7,407 bases of DNA, taken from the NCBI GenBank assembly GCA_913045415.1, contig CAJWPW010000049.1, positions 1-7,407 on the forward strand, written 5' to 3'. Made by a program: the position numbers and the translations under genes. How positions within the stretch are numbered: the stretch's first letter is position 1; each line of letters starts with the position of its first letter. The DNA is from an uncultured Fidelibacterota bacterium (GTDB lineage: Bacteria; Marinisomatota; Marinisomatia; Marinisomatales; UBA1611). This document shows positions 1 through 6,179 of the stretch, in pieces. The notes under the pieces were generated by a model, which worked only from the letters and a program-made list of their open reading frames with translations, was not told the origin of the DNA and made no database searches.

Positions 1-1
1 A

Positions 2-1459
2 GGGGTAAAAGTCCCCTGTGAAAATGGGAAAGCCGGAGATTATGCCTGCAATAGTTTAGATCTAATGGCATATCTCACCCCAAGTGAACTCAGTGGCGGG
101 ATCCATACAGAACTGAATGACATCTGGGGTTGGGAAGATTCAACAACCGGGAAAGAATATGCATTAGTCGGATTACTAATTGGAACATCTTTCGTAGATG
201 TTTCCGACCCAGTAAATCCGGTTGTTCTTGGTTTTTTGCCGACTACAACGAACGGATCTTCATGGCGAGATATGAAAGTGTATAAAGACCATGTCTTTGT
301 TGTTGCTGATAATGTAGGAAAACATGGTGTGCAGATTTTTGATCTTACTCAACTTCGAGGTGTTACAGAATTCACGGAATTCTCAATGACATATCATTAT
401 GATCTAGTTGGATCAGTCCATAACATTGCTATTAATGAAGAAACTGGTTTTGCTTATGCGGTTGGGATTGGATCTGCATCCGCAGATGAATATATGTGTG
501 GCGCACATATTATAGATATTAATGATCCTGCTAATCCAACTTATGCTGGTTGCTTAGGTGATAAAACAACCGGACGGTATAATGATGGATATATTCACGA
601 TGGTCAGTTTGTTATTTATAATGGTCCAGATAGTGACTATTATGGCCAAGAAATTGCCTTTACTTGTAATGAAACAGCTTTGGGAATCGCTGATGTAACA
701 GATAAATCTAATCTAAAGATAATTTCAAAATTTGATAATGCGAATTTTGGCTATGTACATCAGGGCTGGCTTTCTAAAGACCATAAATATTTCTTCGTGA
801 ATGACGAACTAAATGAATACTACGGGAATGGTGAGACCCAAACCACGCTGATCTTCGACCTTTCTGATTTGGACAACCCCAGGGTTATAAATGTTTATGA
901 TTCCGGGCTGAATACTATTGATCATAATAATTTTGTAAAAGGGGACTTGCTTTTTCAATCAAATTATTCAGCCGGGCTCCGCATTTTATCTATAAAAGAT
1001 CCAACTAATCCTTTGGAGGTAGCCAGCTTTGACACCTATCCTTCTGGAGATATGGCTGCATTTGTGGGTTCATGGGGGAATTATCCTTATTTTAATAGTG
1101 GCACAATTATTGTGAGCTCGATTGAAGAAGGGCTTTATGTTTTAAAGCCTTCAGATGGTGGGAACCTGGCGACTGGGGATGAGTTGGTAATTCCGAAAAT
1201 TTTTGATCTAAAACAAAACTATCCCAATCCTTTTAACCCGACGACACAAATTCAGTACGAATTACCATTGGCAGGGGAGATATCACTGACGCTATATAAC
1301 ACATTGGGAATAGAAGTGATGCAATTAGATAAAGGCATAAAATCTGCGGGTATTCATAATATCTCGTTTGATGGTAGTCATTTACCAACTGGGATTTATT
1401 TCTACCAATTGCGGATCGGAAGTTTTGTTAAAACACGGAAGATGTCTTTGATAAAATAG
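2..1459 (+). CDS. Choice-of-anchor B family protein with T9SS type A sorting domain (5' partial)
   Basis: Secreted or surface-anchored protein of unknown biochemical role. The frame is open to the left edge: the 21 codons before the first ATG (position 65) have no stop and read VKVPCENGKAGDYACNSLDL, which resembles the family's usual N-terminal 'CENG.A..YPCN.VDL' segment. The ATG is therefore internal and the true start and signal peptide lie outside. Of 485 visible residues, about 55-385 carry LVIVP-type propeller repeats (VDVSDPVNP, IDINDPANP, FDLSDLDNP, LSIKDPTNP). Family blocks include YIHDGQFVIYNGPD, YVHQGWLSKDH, VNDELNE, LLFQSNYSAGLRIL and a GSWGNYPYFNSG block. Residues about 400-485 form the T9SS type A sorting domain, with QNYPNPFNPTT, a beta-sandwich core, LPTGIYFYQL and a basic end (KTRKMSLIK). 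This predicts export to the periplasm and T9SS passage to the outside, with C-terminal cleavage. 'Choice of anchor' refers to the variable C-terminal anchor seen across the family. Family and sorting domain are secure; the function is unknown. Confidence 0.93.
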   Translation, partial: GVKVPCENGKAGDYACNSLDLMAYLTPSELSGGIHTELNDIWGWEDSTTGKEYALVGLLIGTSFVDVSDPVNPVVLGFLPTTTNGSSWRDMKVYKDHVFVVADNVGKHGVQIFDLTQLRGVTEFTEFSMTYHYDLVGSVHNIAINEETGFAYAVGIGSASADEYMCGAHIIDINDPANPTYAGCLGDKTTGRYNDGYIHDGQFVIYNGPDSDYYGQEIAFTCNETALGIADVTDKSNLKIISKFDNANFGYVHQGWLSKDHKYFFVNDELNEYYGNGETQTTLIFDLSDLDNPRVINVYDSGLNTIDHNNFVKGDLLFQSNYSAGLRILSIKDPTNPLEVASFDTYPSGDMAAFVGSWGNYPYFNSGTIIVSSIEEGLYVLKPSDGGNLATGDELVIPKIFDLKQNYPNPFNPTTQIQYELPLAGEISLTLYNTLGIEVMQLDKGIKSAGIHNISFDGSHLPTGIYFYQLRIGSFVKTRKMSLIK

Positions 1460-1532
1460 TCAAATTCAAAGAGTAACATTTTGGTGAATCTTCATAAATT
1501 CGCGGAACGTTTTTTAACATATAGATTGATTT

Positions 1533-1619
1533 GGAGGGGTGGCAGAGCCTGGCTGATTGCACCGGTCTTGAAAACCGGCAAGGGGAAACTCTTCGGGGGT
1601 TCGAATCCCTCCCCCTCCG
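1533..1619 (+). tRNA. tRNA-Ser (anticodon UGA)
   Basis: Complete class II cloverleaf read by hand. Acceptor strands GGAGGGG (1533-1539) and CCCCTCC (1612-1618) pair over 7 bp, with discriminator G1619, normal for serine. The anticodon stem CCGGT/ACCGG (1562-1566, 1574-1578) encloses the loop CTTGAAA with anticodon TGA at 1569-1571, decoding UCA and other UCN codons. The 16-nt variable region (1579-1594) folds into an AAGGG/CTCTT arm, the long extra arm that defines tRNA-Ser. The T arm has stem GGGGG/CCCTC with one G-U pair and the loop TTCGAAT (1600-1606). The sequence after the discriminator is CAACA, so CCA is not encoded and must be added after transcription. It lies 73 bp after the stop of the preceding gene, on the same strand. 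Confidence 0.97.
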
Positions 1620-1626
1620 CAACATA

Positions 1627-1659
1627 GCTCCAAGTTTCTTATTATTATATACTTGGAGC
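1627..1659 (+). terminator. Hairpin after tRNA-Ser, possible terminator
   Basis: A perfect 9-bp inverted repeat, GCTCCAAGT (1627-1635) and ACTTGGAGC (1651-1659), around a 15-nt AT-only-like loop. It begins 7 nt after the tRNA discriminator base. The downstream sequence is AT-rich (AATATTTAATATTTATC) but has no uninterrupted T-run, so it is not a textbook intrinsic terminator. It could instead mark the tRNA 3' trailer for processing. The repeat is directly visible; the role is inferred from position. Confidence 0.45.
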
Positions 1660-1720
1660 AATATTTAATATTTATCATATCGTCACGCAATATTTGTGTG
1701 TAATTTAATTTGTATAATTT

Positions 1721-1731
1721 AGGAGGTTATC
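1721..1731 (+). promoter_or_regulatory. Near-perfect Shine-Dalgarno sequence upstream of a small ORF
   Basis: AGGAGGTTATC matches the full complement of the usual 16S rRNA 3' tail (AGGAGGTGATC) at 10 of 11 positions. It stands 8 nt (counting from AGGAGG) before a TTG codon at 1735. No other annotated gene begins nearby, so it is the main reason to consider the ORF that follows real. The decamer AGGAGGTTAT recurs exactly 200 bp downstream before the carboxypeptidase start. Confidence 0.6.
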
Positions 1732-1734
1732 ATT

Positions 1735-1881
1735 TTGTATTTAGATGTTACAGCTTATATCGATGATTTAAATGTCATCGGTTCTATAATAAGAAAAACA
1801 ACAGTAACAACAAAAACCGCAGCCTCAGGAAGTGAAACCGTAACTTTTTATTACTTGGGAAGGAACTTACATGATGATTGA
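1735..1881 (+). CDS. Possible small protein or leader peptide, 48 codons, TTG start
   Basis: A small ORF lying between tRNA-Ser and the carboxypeptidase gene. TTG is the only plausible start: an in-frame TAG at 1720-1722 closes the frame upstream, and no in-frame ATG or GTG follows. The peptide begins MYLDVTAYIDDLNVIGSI and ends FYYLGRNLHDD. It is rich in threonine (8 of 48), has a basic middle (IIRKT, TTKTA), and has no signal peptide, membrane segment or cysteine. I do not recognise the family. For it: an exceptionally strong Shine-Dalgarno sequence at ideal spacing. Against it: the non-ATG start, the short length (an open run of this size is not rare by chance) and no known homologue. It could also be a leader peptide controlling the gene 54 bp downstream, or the remnant of a lost gene. 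Confidence 0.4.
   Translation: MYLDVTAYIDDLNVIGSIIRKTTVTTKTAASGSETVTFYYLGRNLHDD
1754..1793 (+). other. Bulged stem-loop within the small ORF
   Basis: CGATGA (1761-1766) pairs with TCATCG (1775-1780) across an 8-nt loop. The stem extends outward by T-G and A-T pairs, and after a 6-nt one-sided bulge (1783-1788) CTTAT (1754-1758) pairs with ATAAG (1789-1793). That makes about 13 pairs in all. It sits in the leader of the carboxypeptidase gene. The pairing is seen directly; whether it folds or matters in vivo is unknown. Confidence 0.35.
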
Positions 1882-1891
1882 GCTTTCCCAA
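1855..1891 (+). other. Hairpin spanning the small ORF stop, possible terminator or attenuator
   Basis: TTGGGAAGG (1855-1863) pairs with CTTTCCCAA (1883-1891): 9 bp with one G-U, around a 19-nt loop that holds the TGA stop (1879-1881) of the small ORF. AT-rich sequence follows (CCTAATTTGTTAAAATTTG) without a clean T-run. It may end the small transcript or regulate read-through into the carboxypeptidase gene. A second TTCCCAA at 1930-1936, running into the carboxypeptidase ATG, could compete for the same left arm. Confidence 0.35.
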
Positions 1892-1920
1892 CCTAATTTG
1901 TTAAAATTTGTCCAATACCA

Positions 1921-1926
1921 AGGAGG
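1921..1926 (+). promoter_or_regulatory. Shine-Dalgarno sequence of the carboxypeptidase gene
   Basis: AGGAGG, 9 nt before the ATG at 1936. It fixes this start over the ATG at 1908, which opens a short out-of-frame ORF with no such site. It is also a reason to think the organism initiates by Shine-Dalgarno pairing, unlike many Bacteroidia. Confidence 0.85.
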
Positions 1927-1935
1927 TTATTCCCA

Positions 1936-3423
1936 ATGAGAATTATAATAACGATTTTTACTCTATTATTTACCGCTGGCATTGCCCAGGAAGGCAAAAC
2001 CGATTCAACATTCCATCGAGAGCCGGTTCGATTCTCCAAAGAAATGCGGGGCACGTTTCATGGAACAAGAATGAACTATCTTGCCTCACATTATGAAACC
2101 ATTCTTTACGAGAAGGATGACTACAATAAACCCATGGCATCGATTTTTGTCACCGAGTACCGTTCGGTCAAGAATGATCCGAATCGGCCTGTCATTTTCA
2201 TTTTTAATGGTGGTCCGGGTTCTGCATCCTTATGGCTGCATATGGGTGTAATGGGACCCAAAGTGGTTAAAGTGCCCTCGGATGCAACCGATGACGGCTC
2301 TCCGCCCTATGATCTGGTTGATAATCCATTATCACCCCTTGATGTTGCAGACCTTGTATGCATTGACCCCATCGGCACGGGATATAGCCTTGCTATGGGT
2401 GGGCATGAAAATAAAGAGTTCTGGGGTGTAAAACAGGATGCGGAAAGTGTGTCCCAATTTGTGCGCCGATGGGTGCAGGATAACCATCGATGGAATTCAC
2501 CCAAATATATTCTTGGGGAGAGTTATGGCGGTATCCGAGGCCCTCAAATGCTCAATGAACTCCGCAATGGCAGTTTAACCAAAATTGAAATTAATGGGCT
2601 AATCTTGGTCTCTCCGGCTACGGACCTGCAGCATATTCGCTTTACACCCGGAAACAATTCAACATACGTGGGGTACCTGCCCACATACGCTGCGACTGCT
2701 TATTATCATGGCAAGATCAAAACGAATAAATCTTTAGAATCATTTTATGAAGAGGCCAAAGATTTCAGTTTGAACGAACTGGCTCCGGCACTGGTGAAGG
2801 GATCGCGCATCTCCAAAAGGGAAAAAGATAAAATTGCGGAACAAATCGCCTATTATTCAGGATTGTCAAAGCAATTTGTCCTCAATTCCAACTTGAGAGT
2901 CGATGCCAGCAGTTTTAGAAAAGAATTACTTCGAGAGGAAGGCTATTCTGTTGGACGCCTTGATGCCAGGTATAAGGGTGAAGATTATATGGTTGCCGGT
3001 GAAAACCCGGATACAGACATTTCAAATGAGGGCTTTGCCGCAGCTTATGTATCAGGTATTCACACATGGCTGGCTGAAATTGGTGTAGATATTAAAAGAC
3101 TCTACCGTAGCGGCGATCGGGACTTGGGAAAGAACTGGGATTGGGTCTCCACGCAAAATGGATGGCCACGATATGTGAATGTGGCACCCCATATTGGACG
3201 GGCCATGCGGGAGAATATCGATTTCAAGGTATATTTGGCCTGCGGCATTTACGATCTGGCAACGCCTTGTTTTACTGCTGCAAATACGATTTATGAAAAC
3301 GGGATTGATGCAAGCAGGGTGAAGTTTTCGGAATTTGAGGGAGGGCATATGATGTACAATCATCAGCCGTCTTTTGATAAATTTCTTAAAGAATTAAGAA
3401 ATTTTGTAGCGGAAGATGATTAA
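1936..3423 (+). CDS. Exported S10-family serine carboxypeptidase-like protein
   Basis: Predicted alpha/beta-hydrolase peptidase of MEROPS family S10, which removes C-terminal residues from peptides. Residues 1-17 are a signal peptide (hydrophobic IIITIFTLLFTAGIA, likely cut before Q18), so it acts in the periplasm or outside. The S10 signatures appear in order: NGGPGSASLW at 91-100 (oxyanion-hole loop), DPIGTGYS at 144-151, GESYGG at 194-199 with nucleophile Ser196, CGIYDLATP at 436-444 with Asp440, and EGGHMMY at 468-474 with His471. The whole catalytic triad is therefore present, and 495 residues is normal for bacterial members. The start is set by AGGAGG 9 nt upstream. The gene stands 96 bp before the BNR gene on the same strand and may be co-expressed with it, though a small hairpin lies between. 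The exact substrate is unknown, and S10 folds also include acyltransferases, chiefly in plants. The family call is firm. Confidence 0.95.
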   Translation: MRIIITIFTLLFTAGIAQEGKTDSTFHREPVRFSKEMRGTFHGTRMNYLASHYETILYEKDDYNKPMASIFVTEYRSVKNDPNRPVIFIFNGGPGSASLWLHMGVMGPKVVKVPSDATDDGSPPYDLVDNPLSPLDVADLVCIDPIGTGYSLAMGGHENKEFWGVKQDAESVSQFVRRWVQDNHRWNSPKYILGESYGGIRGPQMLNELRNGSLTKIEINGLILVSPATDLQHIRFTPGNNSTYVGYLPTYAATAYYHGKIKTNKSLESFYEEAKDFSLNELAPALVKGSRISKREKDKIAEQIAYYSGLSKQFVLNSNLRVDASSFRKELLREEGYSVGRLDARYKGEDYMVAGENPDTDISNEGFAAAYVSGIHTWLAEIGVDIKRLYRSGDRDLGKNWDWVSTQNGWPRYVNVAPHIGRAMRENIDFKVYLACGIYDLATPCFTAANTIYENGIDASRVKFSEFEGGHMMYNHQPSFDKFLKELRNFVAEDD

Positions 3424-3432
3424 TTTAATCAG

Positions 3433-3450
3433 CTGACATAATATTGTCAG
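3433..3450 (+). other. Short inverted repeat after the carboxypeptidase gene
   Basis: CTGACA and TGTCAG, a perfect 6-bp repeat around TAATAT, begin 9 nt after the stop codon. The sequence that follows (GAATCCTCTTTAAG) lacks a T-run, so it is a poor intrinsic terminator. It may protect the mRNA 3' end, bind a regulator as an operator-like palindrome, or be chance. Apart from this repeat I see nothing convincing in the gap 3424-3519, including no clear promoter. Confidence 0.25.
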
Positions 3451-3519
3451 GAATCCTCTTTAAGCTTTAGAAATGATGTATAGCGAGCTATTGTTAGTTA
3501 ATTATTATTAATTGAGCAT

Positions 3520-6147
3520 ATGAAATATCTTTGGCCATTAGCAGTGTTATTCTTGAGCAATTTTCTTACTGCGCAAGAATCAGAAAATCCGCTGTTTTCC
3601 TCATTTGAAAATTATAAAAAAGCGAAAGAGAAAACACCTTTTCAGGTAAAATGGATTTCCGCTGGACCGGTCACAAATTCCGCACGTGTGGAGGCCTTGC
3701 AGGGCGATCCGAATCAACCGGGAACCATGTATGTTGCTTTTGGATCAGGAAATTTGTGGAAGACAACAAATAATGGATTGGATTGGAAACCCATTTTTGA
3801 AAACCAGCCGACTTTGGGTATTGGCGATATTGCGATAGCCCCTTCCAATTCTGAAATTCTGTATTTGGGTACTGGCGAAAGTCTGCGTAAAAATAGAAAT
3901 TTTACCATGCCTGGTACCGGTGTCTACCGTTCAGATGACGGGGGGGAGACCTGGACACATTTAGGGCTAGAGGAAACATGGCATATTGGTGAGATAGCAG
4001 TTCATCCACATAATCCGGATATTGTATTTGTGGCTGCCATGGGAAAATTTTGGTCTGAAAGCTCTTCCAAAGGAATTTATCGCACCATCAATGGCGGCAA
4101 AGATTGGGAGCGTGTTTTGTATGTCAATGAAAATACGCGGGCCAATGATATAGTAATTGCCCACTCTAATCCTAAAATAATCTATGCCTCCATGTGGGAG
4201 AACAATGATAATACAAATATTGCGGAAAGTGTGTATGGCCCGAATAGTGGTATTTATTACAGTTCTGATGGCGGATCAAGTTGGAAAAAATCGAAAAATG
4301 GATTGCCGGATGAACCGAAAATTGGGCGAATTGGTCTAGCCGTTTCTTACCAAGATGCACAAAAAGTTTATGCGTTAATGGATAATAGAAATGAGACGGA
4401 AGGTAATTCCGCTGAGGTTTATCAATCAATGAACGGGGGCGTTACATGGAAAAGATCACATAACGATACGCTGCGTATTTTCCCTGGGAATAACATCGGG
4501 TGGTATTTTGCAGATATTTATGTAAACCCTAAAAATGATGAGGAGATTTACTCGCTCGGCGTACGCATGGCACATAGCAAAGATGGAGGTAAAACATTTA
4601 GTACTGTTGGGGGCAATATTCAGCATCTGCAGCCCAGCCCAGCTCAAACCCTTCATTTGGACCATTGTGAATTATGGATCAATCCTTTCAATCCAAATCA
4701 TTTAGCATTGGGTAATGATGGTGGTTTATATGTCAGTTATGATAAGGGAGCAAACTGGCTGCACCTTAATAATATCCCCACAGGCGAATTCTATGATATC
4801 ACTTTGGATAATCAGAAGCCTTATAACATTTACGGCGGTGTTCAGGATAACGCTACAGTCTATGGACCAGCAAAGGAATGGAATCCGCATGGACATGATC
4901 CATGGAAATATCTGTGGATCGATGCTTGGAGCGGTGGGGATGGTTGTGTGACCCAAGTCGATCCAGAGGATCCCAATACGGTTTATTTCAGTCGGCAGCA
5001 TGGTGATGGACTGCGAAAAGATATGGCGGCAGATACATCCATTACAATTGGTCCCAGCCGTAAAAAGACATCCAAAGAAAATAATCTAAGGTACAATTTT
5101 GTATCTCCTTATTTCATTTCGCCCCACGATTCAAAAACATTATACCACGGTGCAAACCATGTGATCAAATCCAGTGATCGCGGGGACAGTTGGCAAATAA
5201 TCAGCGGCAATATTGCAGAATCGTCAAAACCTGAAAAAAAATCATGGGCAGCGGGAGCTATAGCCGAGTCAGAACTACAATCCGGTTTATTATATGTGGG
5301 TACAGATCATGGTGCTTTTTGGATCAGCAAAAATAGTGGAAAGACCTGGAAAGAGTTTTCTGACGGATTGCCCAATGCATATATTCGCAGTATCCAGCCA
5401 TCCAAATTCAAGAAATCCCGGGTTTATCTGACAATGACAGGTATCAATTATGACGATTTAAATAATTATATGTTTGTATCAGAGAATTATGGCAAGACAT
5501 GGAATTCTATCACAGCAGATTTGCCGAACGATCCAGCTAATGTAATCCAAGAAGATTCTGTTTATGAAAATATTTTATATGCCGGATGTTATAGAGGTGT
5601 GTACATATCAGTAAATCGCGGTAAGTCCTGGAATCTTTTGGGCAATAACATGCCGGCTGTTAGTGTTGCCGATTTAGCCATACAAAAAAGGGAAAATGAA
5701 TTGGTGGCAGGTACACATGGCAGGGGCATCTATTATTTAAGTCTCAACCCAATCCATCAGGCCTTTCAATTAAACACCAATGAAAAAGATGGATATCATT
5801 TGTTTGATATCCCTTCTGCCCAATATCCCAAACAGATGGACACCAGTAAAGATATGGATCAATCAACAATTACCAAATTGCCCATCAGTTTCTGGATACC
5901 CCAAAAAGGAATAATCAACATTTCAATTATAGATCAAAAAGAAAAAAATACGATTTGGGAAATGGATTTTATGGCCAGTAAGGGCTTGAACCAACTGCGA
6001 TGGGATCTGGTAATAGAAACGCAACACAGTGATCTCCCTTATTTTAGACGTTATCAAAAGTACATTAAGCCAGGCATTTATGGATTACAGCTACAAACAG
6101 ATAAAAAAACAATGCAGAAAAATTTAACGGTAAAAAATTATTATTAA
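3520..6147 (+). CDS. Exported VPS10/sortilin-like BNR (Asp-box) repeat protein
   Basis: A large beta-propeller protein, often labelled 'glycosyl hydrolase' or 'VPS10 domain-containing protein', with no proven enzyme activity in this subgroup. Residues 1-18 are a signal peptide (MKYLWPLAVLFLSNFLTA, cut before QES). I count eleven Asp-box hairpins at about 80, 136, 187, 247, 301, 351, 404, 549, 601, 652 and 695, the clearest being YRSDDGGETW and WISKNSGKTW. The longest gap (413-549) holds two family blocks, YGGVQDNATVYGP (438-450) and WSGGDGCVTQVDPEDPNTVY (470-489). The propeller closes with THGRGIYYLSL at about 732-742. Residues about 785-872 look like an Ig/FlgD-type beta-sandwich (NISIIDQK, GLNQLRWDL, KPGIYGLQL). 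No T9SS sorting domain is visible, so the protein is probably periplasmic. At 875 residues it is a little short for the group. The start is the first in-frame ATG after a TAA at 3499-3501, with only a weak GAG upstream. The amidohydrolase begins 32 bp after its stop. Confidence 0.92.
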   Translation: MKYLWPLAVLFLSNFLTAQESENPLFSSFENYKKAKEKTPFQVKWISAGPVTNSARVEALQGDPNQPGTMYVAFGSGNLWKTTNNGLDWKPIFENQPTLGIGDIAIAPSNSEILYLGTGESLRKNRNFTMPGTGVYRSDDGGETWTHLGLEETWHIGEIAVHPHNPDIVFVAAMGKFWSESSSKGIYRTINGGKDWERVLYVNENTRANDIVIAHSNPKIIYASMWENNDNTNIAESVYGPNSGIYYSSDGGSSWKKSKNGLPDEPKIGRIGLAVSYQDAQKVYALMDNRNETEGNSAEVYQSMNGGVTWKRSHNDTLRIFPGNNIGWYFADIYVNPKNDEEIYSLGVRMAHSKDGGKTFSTVGGNIQHLQPSPAQTLHLDHCELWINPFNPNHLALGNDGGLYVSYDKGANWLHLNNIPTGEFYDITLDNQKPYNIYGGVQDNATVYGPAKEWNPHGHDPWKYLWIDAWSGGDGCVTQVDPEDPNTVYFSRQHGDGLRKDMAADTSITIGPSRKKTSKENNLRYNFVSPYFISPHDSKTLYHGANHVIKSSDRGDSWQIISGNIAESSKPEKKSWAAGAIAESELQSGLLYVGTDHGAFWISKNSGKTWKEFSDGLPNAYIRSIQPSKFKKSRVYLTMTGINYDDLNNYMFVSENYGKTWNSITADLPNDPANVIQEDSVYENILYAGCYRGVYISVNRGKSWNLLGNNMPAVSVADLAIQKRENELVAGTHGRGIYYLSLNPIHQAFQLNTNEKDGYHLFDIPSAQYPKQMDTSKDMDQSTITKLPISFWIPQKGIINISIIDQKEKNTIWEMDFMASKGLNQLRWDLVIETQHSDLPYFRRYQKYIKPGIYGLQLQTDKKTMQKNLTVKNYY

Positions 6148-6166
6148 TGAAAAACTTTCAAATAAT

Positions 6167-6172
6167 AGAGGA
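6167..6172 (+). promoter_or_regulatory. Shine-Dalgarno sequence of the amidohydrolase gene
   Basis: AGAGGA, 7 nt before the ATG at 6180. The alternative in-frame ATG at 6225 is preceded by T- and A-rich sequence with no such site, so this element favours 6180. It lies inside the 32-bp gap after the BNR gene, with no room seen for a separate promoter, which supports co-transcription. Confidence 0.65.
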
Positions 6173-6179
6173 ATAAAAA

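Noticed and set aside
1499..1515. TTCGCGGAA followed by CG and six T residues, a possible terminator after the first gene
   Set aside because: The best stem is only 3 bp, too weak for an intrinsic terminator. I see no other clear terminator in 1460-1532.
1428..1661. Minus-strand 77-codon ORF containing GRDSNPRR
   Set aside because: It is the antisense reading of tRNA-Ser; such peptides are a common false gene. The tRNA explains the sequence.
1713..1718. Perfect TATAAT, a possible -10 box
   Set aside because: No -35 box is visible at suitable spacing, and transcription would start inside the Shine-Dalgarno sequence at 1721, so it could not serve the small ORF. In AT-rich DNA the hexamer is expected by chance. 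A role in driving the carboxypeptidase gene with a ~210-nt leader is not excluded.
1721..1930. Decamer AGGAGGTTAT at 1721 and 1921, a possible direct repeat or duplication
   Set aside because: The match stops at the ribosome-binding segment and the flanks are unrelated; both copies are simply strong Shine-Dalgarno sequences.
1533..1935. tRNA-Ser as an integration site for a mobile element
   Set aside because: No second copy of the tRNA 3' end, no integrase and no phage or transposon gene appears in the window.
1908..2096. 62-codon plus-strand ORF starting ahead of the carboxypeptidase
   Set aside because: Out of frame with the S10 gene and mostly inside it, with no ribosome binding site. 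The in-frame S10 motifs show which frame is real.
2307..5001. Several minus-strand and out-of-frame ORFs of 60-103 codons inside the S10 and BNR genes
   Set aside because: They overlap well-supported coding sequence, lack recognisable domains and are shadows of the real frames.
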